In this document: positions 8,437 through 16,609 of the stretch, piece by piece | How the letters are laid out: each line of letters begins with the position of its first letter | How positions within the stretch are numbered: the stretch's first letter is position 1 | Source of the DNA: Achromobacter pulmonis | GTDB taxonomy: Bacteria > Pseudomonadota > Gammaproteobacteria > Burkholderiales > Burkholderiaceae_B | Length of the DNA stretch: 64,000 nucleotides | Reading direction: 5' to 3' | Assembly (NCBI RefSeq): GCF_902859765.1 | Contig: NZ_CADIJV010000014.1 | Span: 62,001-126,000 of the forward strand | The notes under the pieces: generated by a model | Databases searched by the model: none | The model's input: only the letters and a program-made list of their open reading frames with translations | Told to the model about the DNA's origin: nothing | Program-made: the position numbers and the translations under genes

Positions 8437-9098
8437 TGCGCATACTTGTCGTCGAAGACGAACCGACCCTGGCCTCGCAACTGGCCGAGGCGCTGCGCCA
8501 CGCCGGCTATACCGTCGATACCGCGGCGGACGGCGGCACCGCCCACTACCTGGGCGAGGTCGAGACCTACGAAGTGGTGGTGCTGGACCTGGGCCTGCCG
8601 GTGATGGACGGCCTGACGGTGCTCAAGCAGTGGCGCGCGGCCGGGCGCGGCATGCCGGTGCTGATCCTGACCGCGCGCGCCAACTGGCACGAGAAGGTCG
8701 CCGGCATCGACGCCGGCGCCGATGACTACCTCACCAAGCCCTTCCACATGGAGGAACTGCTGGCGCGCGTGCGGGCGCTGCTGCGCCGATACAGCACCCA
8801 TGCCAGCGCGCAATGGCGCTGCGGTCCGCTGATGCTCGATACGCGGCTGGCGCGGGCCACCGTCGATGGCGTGCCGCTGAACCTCACCAGCCACGAGTTC
8901 AAGGTGCTGGCCGTGCTGATGCAGCACGCCGGCGAAGTCGTGTCACGCAGCGAACTGATCGAGCACATCTACGCCCAGGACCACGATCGCGATTCCAACA
9001 CCATCGACGTATTCATCGGCCGCCTGCGCAAGAAGCTGCCGGCCGACACCATCGAGACCGTGCGCGGACTCGGCTACCGGCTCACCTGTCCGCCATGA
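8436..9098 (+). CDS. OmpR/PmrA-type response regulator
   Basis: The 220-residue protein has an N-terminal receiver domain with acidic residues EDE at 7-9, the phospho-acceptor Asp51 in VVLDLGLPVMDG, a threonine in ILTARA, and lysine in DYLTKPF. The C-terminal part is a winged-helix trans_reg_C domain (LTSHEFKVLAVL, then RSELIEHIY, DSNTIDVFIGRLRKKL). Overall it is close to the QseB/PmrA branch. It overlaps the kinase gene by 4 bp (ATGA). It likely binds the repeats at 7.96-8.00 kb and so controls its own operon and the divergent PepSY/ferric-reductase operon (inference). Confidence 0.93.
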   Translation: MRILVVEDEPTLASQLAEALRHAGYTVDTAADGGTAHYLGEVETYEVVVLDLGLPVMDGLTVLKQWRAAGRGMPVLILTARANWHEKVAGIDAGADDYLTKPFHMEELLARVRALLRRYSTHASAQWRCGPLMLDTRLARATVDGVPLNLTSHEFKVLAVLMQHAGEVVSRSELIEHIYAQDHDRDSNTIDVFIGRLRKKLPADTIETVRGLGYRLTCPP

Positions 9099-10477
9099 CC
9101 TCGCCGCGCGCACCGGGGTCGCTGCGCTGGCGCATGCTGGCCGGCACGCTTGCCTGGATCGCGGCGATCATCGTGCTGGCCGGATGGGGACTGGGCAGCC
9201 TGTTCCGCCAGCACATCGCCGAACAGTTGCGGGCCGAACTGGCGCTGCACATGAACCAGTTGACGGCGGCGGTCAGCGTGGCGCCGGACGGCCGTCCCAC
9301 GGTGGCCTCGCCGCTGAGCGATCCGCGTCTGGAGCAGCCGCTGTCGGGGCTGTATTGGCAGATCGACCGCCTCGATGACCAGGGGCGCGTGGTGGCCGCC
9401 GGGGTGGCGCGCTCGCGCTCGCTGTGGGATCAGGTGTTGGCGCTGCCCGCGGCCGACAATGCCGATGGCCTTCATGACATCGTCGGTCCCGAGAAGCACC
9501 GCCTGAGCGCGGTGACGCGCCTGCTTAAGCCGGAGGACAGCAACGCCGGCACGCTGCGGCTGGTGGTGGCCGCCGACCGCGCGGTGCTGGCCGAGCCGAT
9601 CGAACGCTTCGATCACATGCTGTTGCTGTCGCTGGGCGCGCTGGCGGCCGGCCTGGTGGCGGCGGCGGTGGTGCAGGTGGTGGTGGGGCTGCGGCCGCTG
9701 GGGCGGCTGCGGCGTCAGTTGGCCGCACAGCAGGGCCGCAACAGTGTGCGGATAGAGGGCCGCTTTCCCAGCGAGATCCAGCCGCTGGTCGATGATTTCA
9801 ACCGGGTATTGGCGGTCAACGCCGACATCGTGCAACGCGCGCGGACCCAGGCCGGCAACCTGGCGCACGCGGTCAAGACGCCGCTGACCATCATGGGCAA
9901 TGCGGCGGCGGGCGAGGACGGCGCCTTCGCCCGCCTGGTGCGCGAACAGGTGGCGATGGCGCTGCGCCAGATCGATTACCACCTGGCGCGCGCGCGGGCC
10001 GCGGCCGCCTCGGGCACGGCGGGCGGGCGCACGCCGCTGCGGGCGCCGGTGCAGGCGCTGTTGCGGGTCATGCAGCGCTTGTATGCGGCGCGCGGGCTGG
10101 CGCTGGAGATGGACGAATTCCCTGCCGGGCTCGAATTTCGCGGCGAGGAGCAGGATCTGCAGGAGATGGTCGGCAACCTGCTCGACAACGCCTGCAAGTG
10201 GGCGGCGCGGCGCGTGCGGATCGGCGCCGGGGCGGCCGCGCCGGACCGCCTGCGGATCGTGATCGACGACGACGGCCCGGGCATCGCCGAGGACGAGCGC
10301 GAACGCATCTTCGAGCGTGGCGTGCGCATGGACGAGCAGCGTCCCGGCTCCGGCCTGGGGCTGGACATCGTGCGCGATCTGGCCGGCACCTACGGCGGCG
10401 AGGTCAGCGCCGGGCAGTCGCCGCTGGGCGGGCTGCGCGTGACGCTGACCCTGCCGGCATTGCCGGCCAGCGCCTAA
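9095..10477 (+). CDS. Sensor histidine kinase
   Basis: The 460-residue kinase has two membrane helices (about residues 12-34 and 176-198) flanking a periplasmic sensor of about 140 residues. A HAMP-like linker follows, then a dimerisation helix with His258 in AHAVKTPLT. This is the PhoQ-like form of the H-box rather than the common HELRTPL. The ATPase part has the N-box GNLLDNACKWA, the G1 box DDDGPGI and the G2 box GSGLGLDIV. The ATG at 9095 overlaps the response-regulator stop; upstream in-frame codons are only the regulator gene read in another frame. The signal sensed is unknown; PepSY and ferric-reductase neighbours suggest metal or redox stress. Confidence 0.93.
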   Translation: MTSPRAPGSLRWRMLAGTLAWIAAIIVLAGWGLGSLFRQHIAEQLRAELALHMNQLTAAVSVAPDGRPTVASPLSDPRLEQPLSGLYWQIDRLDDQGRVVAAGVARSRSLWDQVLALPAADNADGLHDIVGPEKHRLSAVTRLLKPEDSNAGTLRLVVAADRAVLAEPIERFDHMLLLSLGALAAGLVAAAVVQVVVGLRPLGRLRRQLAAQQGRNSVRIEGRFPSEIQPLVDDFNRVLAVNADIVQRARTQAGNLAHAVKTPLTIMGNAAAGEDGAFARLVREQVAMALRQIDYHLARARAAAASGTAGGRTPLRAPVQALLRVMQRLYAARGLALEMDEFPAGLEFRGEEQDLQEMVGNLLDNACKWAARRVRIGAGAAAPDRLRIVIDDDGPGIAEDERERIFERGVRMDEQRPGSGLGLDIVRDLAGTYGGEVSAGQSPLGGLRVTLTLPALPASA

Positions 10478-10505
10478 CGGGCCGGCCCGCGCCCGCCGGC
10501 GGGGT

Positions 10506-10934
10506 TCAGCGCACCAGCGTCACCGGCACCTCGGCCAACTGCACCACCTGGTTGGCGACCGAGCCGATCAGCATGCCGGCCAGCGCGCCGTGGCCGCGCG
10601 TGCCCATGACGATGCGGGCGCAATGGTGGTCCCGCGCGTAGGCCTGGATCTCCACCGCCGGGTTGCCGAACTCGACATGGCAGGTGTGGTCGGTGCCGGT
10701 CACTTCGAGCAGCTTGCGGGCCGCGTCGGCGGCCTGCCGGCCTTCGCGTTCGTAGTATTCGTCGATCATGTCCTGGGTGACCAGGCGCGACAGGCCGGCG
10801 CGGCCGTGCGGCGGCGTCTGCACATTGAGCAGGTGGACGCGCGCCGCGGGCGCGCCCTGGGCCAGCTGGCGCGCATGCAGCACGGCGCGATTGGCATTGT
10901 CGGAACCGTCGACGGGGACGAGGATGTTCAGCAT
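10506..10934 (-). CDS. Universal stress protein (UspA family)
   Basis: The 142-residue protein is a single Usp domain. It begins with ILVPVDGSDNA and has the ATP-binding signature G-x2-G-x9-G-S in the stretch from GTRGHGALAG to GSVAN near residues 111-125. Such proteins bind ATP and help survival under stress; the exact role varies. It lies 10 bp downstream of a second Usp gene, so the two are probably one transcript and may form a heterodimer. Confidence 0.92.
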   Translation of the reverse strand: MLNILVPVDGSDNANRAVLHARQLAQGAPAARVHLLNVQTPPHGRAGLSRLVTQDMIDEYYEREGRQAADAARKLLEVTGTDHTCHVEFGNPAVEIQAYARDHHCARIVMGTRGHGALAGMLIGSVANQVVQLAEVPVTLVR

Positions 10935-10944
10935 GGCGGCTCCT

Positions 10945-11370
10945 TTACTTGACCAGGGTGACGGGCAGTTCCGTCAGGTGCAGGATTTTGGTGGCCACCG
11001 AGCCCATGAACAGCGAGGCCACCGAGCCCAGGCCGCGCGTGCCCATGTAGATCTCGTCGGCATCGATCTCGTCGGCGATGCGCGCGATGGTCTCGGCCAC
11101 CGCGCCGGTTTCGATGCGCGAGGTGAACGGCACGCCGGCCGCCGTCAGCAGCGCGCGGGCCTCGCCCAGCGCGGCTTCGCCTTCTTCCTGGTGATAGGCG
11201 TCGATATCGGCCTGCGACAGGCCGCGGCCGATCTTGCCGGCCAGCAGCGGGATCTGCACGGTCAGCAGCGCCACCTGTTCGACGGGATCGTAGCTGCGCG
11301 CCTCGAGCATGGCGCGCACGGCGTGGACGGCATGCTGCGAGCCATCCACCGGGATCAGAATGCGTTTCAT
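10945..11370 (-). CDS. Universal stress protein (UspA family)
   Basis: The 141-residue protein is paralogous to its neighbour: it starts with MKRILIPVDGSQHA and carries the same ATP signature from GTRGLGSVAS to GSVATK. I chose the start at 11370 because GGAGACG lies just upstream and the Usp fold begins there; an open frame runs further upstream without similarity. It is the first gene of the two-gene Usp operon. Confidence 0.92.
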   Translation of the reverse strand: MKRILIPVDGSQHAVHAVRAMLEARSYDPVEQVALLTVQIPLLAGKIGRGLSQADIDAYHQEEGEAALGEARALLTAAGVPFTSRIETGAVAETIARIADEIDADEIYMGTRGLGSVASLFMGSVATKILHLTELPVTLVK

Positions 11371-11504
11371 CGACGTCTCCTTGTTGTCCGCGAGCGCGCG
11401 GCGGCCCGTTCCTGGCGGCGCCGCGACAACTCCACTGTACGCAATTATTCCGCCGGGCGGGGGCCGGCGGGATGCGCGCAATCAAAGGAAGCGGGATTGG
11501 CCGG

Positions 11505-12308
11505 TCAACACCAGTCGGCGGGCACCTGCGCGGCCGCGGCCGGCAGGTCCAGCAACAAGGCGGCCATGCGGCCGAGCCGGGCGGCATCGCCGGTGGTCAG
11601 CAGTTCCACGGCGCCGGCGCCCGCGGCCGCCAACCGGCCGTGCTGCTGCAATTGGTGGCGCAGGCGCCGCGCCACCGGCCCGCCGGTCTCCAGCAAGGGC
11701 ACCGCCGGGCCTGCCGCCGCCTGGATCGCGTCGTGCAGGAACGGGAAATGGGTACAGCCCAGCACCAGGGTATCCGCGCCCTGGGCCAGCAGTTCGCGCA
11801 CCGGCTCCTGCGCCACGCGGGCGGCGGCCGCGCCATGGATGTCGCCGCGCTCCACCTGCAGCACCCATTCGGGGCAGGGGCGAAAGAGGATGCGGATCTC
11901 GGGCGCCTCGCGTTGCACCAGGGCCGCGAACTTGGCGCTGGCGAGCGTGCCGGTGGTGGCGAACACGCCCACCACGCCGCTGCGCGTCAGGTGCGCGGCC
12001 GGCTTGATGGCCGGTTCCACGCCGATGATGACCAGTCCGGGATGGCGGGCGCGCAGCGCGGCGATGGCGGCGGCGGTGGCGGTATTGCAGGCGACCACCA
12101 TGGCCTTGGCCTGGCGCGACACCAGGTAATCGGCGATGGCCAGCGCGCGCTGCCGCACGTATTCCGGCGTTTTCTCGCCATAAGGCACGTGGGCGGAATC
12201 GGCCACGTACAGCAGGTGTTCGCGCGGCAGGGTCTGGCCGATGGCGCGCAGCACGCTCAGCCCGCCGACGCCGGAGTCATATACACCTATGGGAGCGAGG
12301 TCCTGCAT
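11505..12308 (-). CDS. murI: Glutamate racemase
   Basis: MurI converts L-glutamate to D-glutamate for peptidoglycan. The 267-residue protein has the usual start (IGVYDSGVGGLSVL), and the two catalytic cysteines are present: Cys74 in VVACNTATA and Cys185 in LGCTHFPFL. The Asp at 11 and the PYGEKT motif at 42-48 also fit. Length is normal for the family. It lies 57 bp upstream of nothing on its strand except the LysR gene stop and appears to be a single gene. Confidence 0.96.
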   Translation of the reverse strand: MQDLAPIGVYDSGVGGLSVLRAIGQTLPREHLLYVADSAHVPYGEKTPEYVRQRALAIADYLVSRQAKAMVVACNTATAAAIAALRARHPGLVIIGVEPAIKPAAHLTRSGVVGVFATTGTLASAKFAALVQREAPEIRILFRPCPEWVLQVERGDIHGAAAARVAQEPVRELLAQGADTLVLGCTHFPFLHDAIQAAAGPAVPLLETGGPVARRLRHQLQQHGRLAAAGAGAVELLTTGDAARLGRMAALLLDLPAAAAQVPADWC

Positions 12309-12365
12309 GGGATGCGGTAAAGACAGGAAAAGGCGCCCAGTGTAGCGCCGCCGCGCCAGGGAAAC

Positions 12366-13316
12366 TCAGCCGCGCGCGCGCGGCGGCTGCTTGAGCGCGT
12401 CCCCGGCCGCCGCGCGATGCGCCCGCACTTCCTCGATCAAGCGGCGGATCGCGCCGCTGAGCGGCGCGTCGCGCCAGATCAAGGTCAGCGGCGCGCGCAT
12501 GGCCACGGGGCCGGTGACATTGACGTACACCACGCCTTCGATGTTGACCCGGCGCAGCGAGGCCGGCACCAGCGACACCCCCAGGCCAGCCGCCACCAGG
12601 CTGAGGGTGGACAGCATGCGTGGCGCTTCCTGCGCCACCCGCGGGCTGAAGCCGGCGGCGCGGCAGGCGGAGATGATGGCGTCGTAGAGCCCGGGGCCGC
12701 TGTGGCGGCGATACAGGATCAACGATTCCTCGGCCAGTTCGGCCAGCGCGATGCGCTTGCGCGGGCGCCCCTTGACCATGGGATGGTCGGCCGGAAAGGC
12801 CGCCAGCATGCTTTCCTCCAGCACGGTCTCCACCGCCACGCCGCGGTCGACGCCATGGGCGCCGCGCACGAAGGCCACGTCGACACGGCCGTCGCGCACG
12901 GCTTGCATCAGTTCGCCCGTGCTGCTTTCTTCCAGCACCAGCCGCACCTGCGGCGCGCTCTCGCGAAAGCGCCGGATCACCGAGGGCACGAAAGGGTGGA
13001 ACGCCGCCGAGCCGGTAAAGCCGACGGTCAGCCGGCCGGCCTCGCCCAACGACACGCGCCGCACGCCGTCGACCGCCTGATCGACCAGCGCCAGGATGCT
13101 GCGGGCATCGGCCAGCAGGGCATGGCCGCTTTCGGTCAGCTCCATGCCGCGCGGCAGGCGGTGGAACAGCGTGACGCCCAGTTCCTGTTCCAGCACGCGG
13201 ATCTGCTGGCTCAGGGGCGGCTGGCGAATGCCCAGGCGGGCGGCGGCCTTGGTCAAGTGGGATTCCTCGGCCACCGCGAGGAAGTAGCGCAACAGCCGCA
13301 GGTCGACGGATGCCAT
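12366..13316 (-). CDS. LysR-family transcriptional regulator
   Basis: The 316-residue protein has the N-terminal winged helix-turn-helix (LRLLRYFLAVAEESHLTKAA, then RQPPLSQQIRVLEQELG) and a LysR substrate-binding domain from about residue 90 (TVGFTGSAAFHPFVP, LEESSTGELMQAV, LVAAGLGVSLVP). It is transcribed away from the chromate-transporter genes with 134 bp between the start codons. A palindrome lies right at its own start, which suggests it regulates itself and the transporter. The inducer is unknown. Confidence 0.93.
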   Translation of the reverse strand: MASVDLRLLRYFLAVAEESHLTKAAARLGIRQPPLSQQIRVLEQELGVTLFHRLPRGMELTESGHALLADARSILALVDQAVDGVRRVSLGEAGRLTVGFTGSAAFHPFVPSVIRRFRESAPQVRLVLEESSTGELMQAVRDGRVDVAFVRGAHGVDRGVAVETVLEESMLAAFPADHPMVKGRPRKRIALAELAEESLILYRRHSGPGLYDAIISACRAAGFSPRVAQEAPRMLSTLSLVAAGLGVSLVPASLRRVNIEGVVYVNVTGPVAMRAPLTLIWRDAPLSGAIRRLIEEVRAHRAAAGDALKQPPRARG

Positions 13317-13319
13317 ATG

Positions 13320-13353
13320 TAATGGATATGTTTGTTTAAGCAGTCATATATTA
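13320..13353. promoter_or_regulatory. Candidate LysR operator
   Basis: An imperfect inverted repeat is built from TAAT-GG-ATATG (13320-13330) and CATAT-ATTA (13345-13353), separated by 14 bp. It begins 4 bp upstream of the LysR start codon and lies about 100 bp upstream of the chromate-transporter start. Arm size and position fit a LysR-type site; binding by this regulator is inferred. Confidence 0.4.
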
Positions 13354-13450
13354 GACATTATCTGATCGCGGGAGTAGGCTGCGAGCTGTCCTTATCCCCC
13401 CGGCGCTGGCGCGCCGGCGCCTCCCGACCGGCCGCCGCGGCCGCACCACC

Positions 13451-14029
13451 ATGAACGCAGCAGCACCTGATTCCCCCGACGCCGCGACCCGGCCGCCCCC
13501 CACTTGCGGGCAATTGTTCTCCGGATTCCTCATGCTCGGCCTGACCGCTTTCGGCGGCGCGCTGCCCCTGGCGCGCCGCATGGTGGTGGAAAAGCACCGC
13601 TGGCTGTCCGGCTCCGAATTCTCCGACCTGCTGGGCCTGTGCCAGTTCCTGCCGGGCGGCAACATCATCAATCTGTCGGTGGCCCTGGGCATGAAGTTCC
13701 GTGGCCCGCGCGGCGCCTTCGCGGCGCTGATGGGCCTGATCCTGGCGCCTTCGGCCATCGTGGTGCTGCTGGGCATGGTCTATGACCGCTTCCAGAACGA
13801 TCCCCACATCCAGCACTTGTTCGCCGGACTGGCCGCCGCCGCCGCGGGCCTGCTGATTTCGATGGCGGTCAAGGTCGGGGTGCCGGTGTTCAAGCGCCGC
13901 GACTGGCTGGCCGGCCTGGTGGCCACCGCCTGTTTCATCGCCATCGCGGTGCTGCGCGTTCCGCTGCTGCCGACCATGGCGGTGCTGACGCCCCTGAGCA
14001 TCCTGCTGGTCTGGAGGCAACGTCGATGA
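13451..14029 (+). CDS. Chromate transporter, N-terminal-type half (CHR family)
   Basis: This 192-residue membrane protein is one half of a split CHR-family transporter (about five to six helices). It has the family opening LTAFGGALPLARRM, a WLSGSEFSDLLGLCQFLPGGN stretch and an ALG motif. The usual Pro-Gly-Pro is here PGG. CHR proteins export chromate or carry related anions; split pairs act together. The next gene starts within its stop codon (ATGA overlap). The LysR regulator upstream is divergent. Confidence 0.88.
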   Translation: MNAAAPDSPDAATRPPPTCGQLFSGFLMLGLTAFGGALPLARRMVVEKHRWLSGSEFSDLLGLCQFLPGGNIINLSVALGMKFRGPRGAFAALMGLILAPSAIVVLLGMVYDRFQNDPHIQHLFAGLAAAAAGLLISMAVKVGVPVFKRRDWLAGLVATACFIAIAVLRVPLLPTMAVLTPLSILLVWRQRR

Positions 14030-14550
14030 TGCAGACGCTGATCTCCCTGGCCATCATCTTCTCGCAACTGTCGGTGCTGGCGTTCGGCGGCGGCAACACC
14101 ATCCTGCCCGAAATGCAGCGGCAGGTCGTGGACGTGCACGGCTGGATGACCGCCGCCGATTTCTCCGCGCTGTTCGCCCTGGGCCAGGCGGCGCCCGGCC
14201 CCAACCTGATGGTGGTCACGCTGGTCGGCTGGCATGTGGCCGGCTGGGCCGGCATGCTGGTGACCACGCTGGCCAAGTTCGGGCCGTCATCGCTCATCAC
14301 CATCATCGCGCTGGGGTTGTGGGAACGCTTCAAGGACCGGCCCTGGCGCGGCGTGATCCAGGCCGGGATCTTCCCCATGACGGTGGGCCTGGTGGCCGCC
14401 AGCGCCGCGCTGATCACCGAGGCGTCGGCCCACACCTGGCTGCTGGGGGCGATCACGGCGGTGGTGGCGCTGCTGGGCAGCTTCACCCGCATCCACCCGC
14501 TATGGCTGTTGTTCGGCGGGGCGCTGGTGGGATTGCTCGCGATCGGTTAG
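14026..14550 (+). CDS. Chromate transporter, C-terminal-type half (CHR family)
   Basis: The 174-residue partner of the preceding protein has the matching CHR motifs LAFGGGNTILPEM, GWMTAADFSALFALGQAAPGP and an HVAGW stretch. It has the canonical PGP that the first half lacks. Together the two give a full-length short-chain CHR pair. The substrate may be chromate, sulfate or another anion; none is shown by the sequence alone. Confidence 0.88.
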   Translation: MMQTLISLAIIFSQLSVLAFGGGNTILPEMQRQVVDVHGWMTAADFSALFALGQAAPGPNLMVVTLVGWHVAGWAGMLVTTLAKFGPSSLITIIALGLWERFKDRPWRGVIQAGIFPMTVGLVAASAALITEASAHTWLLGAITAVVALLGSFTRIHPLWLLFGGALVGLLAIG

Positions 14551-14582
14551 CGTGAAGGCTCCTGCCACGCTGGGAGTCCGCC

Positions 14583-15272
14583 ATGAAGCTGCCGCTCAAG
14601 GAGCCGGAGATCGAATCGTCGCCCGCCGAGGTCGCCGCGCTTCCGTTCTACCACGCGCACCGGCGGCTGGTGTTGTGCGGCGCGCTGTTCGTGGTGCTGG
14701 CCGGAGTGCTGTGGCGCGTCGGGCTGTCGCCCAGCCGCGCCGGCCTGCTGGCCTTCGATGTGGCGGCGCTGCTGTTCCTGCTGCTGACGGGGGCCGCCTT
14801 CGGCAAGGCCACGCCGGCCATGATGCGGGTCCGCGCGCAGCAGGTCGACGTCGGGCGCACGGCCGTGCTCTGGAGCAGCGTGGCGCTGTCATGCCTGGTG
14901 ATGGTGGCGCTTTGGACCGAGCTGCGCGCGGCCGGCGGCCTCGAGGGCGTGGCCGACCTGGTGGCTGCCGCGGTCAGCATCGTGCTGTCGTGGCTCTACC
15001 TGAACATGATCTTCGCGCTGCATTACGCGCACGGCTATTACAGCCACCGCAACGCCATGCACAAGGGCCTGGACTTTCCGGGCAAGGAAGATCCCGACTA
15101 TTGGGACTTCGCCTATTTCGCCCTGGTGCTGGGCATGACGTTCCAGGTGTCGGATGTGCAGATCGTCAGCCGCCGGGTGCGGCGCACGGCGCTGGTGCAC
15201 AGCGTGATCGCGTTCTTCTTCAACGTCTTCATCATCGCCATCAGCGTCAACGTGGCTGCGGGGCGGGCCTGA
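14583..15272 (+). CDS. DUF1345 domain-containing membrane protein
   Basis: The 229-residue protein has about five predicted membrane helices and the DUF1345 signature: ALHYAHGYY, then [28 protein letters not shown], and a C-terminal [13 protein letters not shown] helix. The function of the family is unknown. It lies 32 bp after the chromate-transporter pair and might be in the same transcript. Confidence 0.87.
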   Translation: MKLPLKEPEIESSPAEVAALPFYHAHRRLVLCGALFVVLAGVLWRVGLSPSRAGLLAFDVAALLFLLLTGAAFGKATPAMMRVRAQQVDVGRTAVLWSSVALSCLVMVALWTELRAAGGLEGVADLVAAAVSIVLSWLYLNMIFALHYAHGYYSHRNAMHKGLDFPGKEDPDYWDFAYFALVLGMTFQVSDVQIVSRRVRRTALVHSVIAFFFNVFIIAISVNVAAGRA

Positions 15273-15327
15273 GGCCATGGCCTGAGGCCACGGCCTCAGG
15301 CCGCCCGCCGGCCTGGGCGGGCGGCGT

Positions 15328-16458
15328 TCAGGCCGCTGCCAGCCGCCACAGCGACGTGACTTCCTTCGAGCGCGCCGCGTGCAGCGGGTCGCTGGGGTCC
15401 TTGGCGCGGCCGTGCGTGGGCCGCGTGTCGATGCGCTCCACCACGCGCAGGCCGGCCTGCTGGATCATGTCCAGCAATTGCTCGCGCGTGCGCAGGCCCA
15501 GATGCTCGGCCAAGTCCGACAGGATCAGCCAGCCCTCGCCGTTGGGCGTCAGGTGCGCCGTCAGGCCATTGAGGAAGCCACGCAGCATGCGGCTGTCGGG
15601 GTCGTAGACGGCGTGCTCGACGGGCGAGCTGGGACGGGCCGGCAGCCACGGCGGATTGCAGACGGCCAGCGACACCCGGCCCTCGGGGAACAGGTCGGCC
15701 TGCACCACCTCGACCTGCCTGGACAGCCCCAGACGCTCCAGGTTGTCGCGGGCGCAGGCCAGCGCCCGCGGCTCCGTGTCGGTGGCGATGACGCGCTTGC
15801 CGCCGCGGCGCGCCAGCACGGCCGCCAGCACGCCGGTGCCGGTGCCGATATCGAACGCCACGCTGCCGCGCGGCATCGGGGTGCGCGCCACCAGATCGAT
15901 GTACTCGCCGCGCACCGGCGAAAACACGCCGTAGTGCGGGTGGATGCGGTTGTCCAGCGCGGGAATCTCGATGCCTTTCCTGCGCCATTCGAAGGCGCCG
16001 ATCAGGCCCAGCAGTTCACGCAGCGAGGCCACGTACGGTTCGTGCGCGGGGCCGTGGGCCGCTTCGCAGGCTTGCCGCGCATCCGGCGCGCGGCGTAGCG
16101 AAATGCCATGCCCGGCATCGAATGGAATCAGCAGCATGCCGAGGATGCGGGCGCGCTGCGACTGGATCTGACGGTGTTGGTTGAAGGCCTCCAACATCGT
16201 CTCGACCGGCTTGCGCGGGCGCTTGTCGACCCGGCGCGTCATGGCCTGCAGCAATTGGCGCGCGTTCTGGAAGTCGCCGCGCCACAGCAGGCCGACGCCT
16301 TCGCAGGCCAGGCGATAGGCCGCGTCCGCCGTGGTGCGGTCGTCGGCCAGCACCACGCGCTTGGGCGGGGTGGCGCCGGATTCCGAGCGCCAGCGGGCGG
16401 TATGGCGGGTCTGGTCGGGGCCGTCGCCCTCCGTCCAATGCAGTTCAGGCGGGGTCAA
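15328..16458 (-). CDS. Class I SAM-dependent methyltransferase (small-domain type, NPPW motif)
   Basis: The 376-residue protein has a C-terminal methyltransferase domain with motif I (FDIGTGTGVLAAVLA, about residue 200), an acidic motif (VIATDTEPRALACARDN) and motif IV NPPW, the form found in enzymes that methylate amide or exocyclic nitrogens in protein release factors, RNA or DNA. The N-terminal half (about 170 residues) is not recognised. The target is unknown; it resembles uncharacterised HemK/RlmG-like proteins. It stands alone between the DUF1345 gene (convergent) and the OFA transporter. Confidence 0.83.
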   Translation of the reverse strand: MTPPELHWTEGDGPDQTRHTARWRSESGATPPKRVVLADDRTTADAAYRLACEGVGLLWRGDFQNARQLLQAMTRRVDKRPRKPVETMLEAFNQHRQIQSQRARILGMLLIPFDAGHGISLRRAPDARQACEAAHGPAHEPYVASLRELLGLIGAFEWRRKGIEIPALDNRIHPHYGVFSPVRGEYIDLVARTPMPRGSVAFDIGTGTGVLAAVLARRGGKRVIATDTEPRALACARDNLERLGLSRQVEVVQADLFPEGRVSLAVCNPPWLPARPSSPVEHAVYDPDSRMLRGFLNGLTAHLTPNGEGWLILSDLAEHLGLRTREQLLDMIQQAGLRVVERIDTRPTHGRAKDPSDPLHAARSKEVTSLWRLAAA

Positions 16459-16609
16459 CGGAGCGCTCCGGCGAAGGCGGGCATCAGGGGCAGGGCGAAC
16501 ATGAGGGGGGAAATCCTGGGGAAGAAAAACAAAGGGCGCGGGCTGCCAATGTAGCAGCTTCGCGCCCCGGGGGCGGCGGACGGCGCCGCCGCCGCCCGCC
16601 CGGCCGGAC

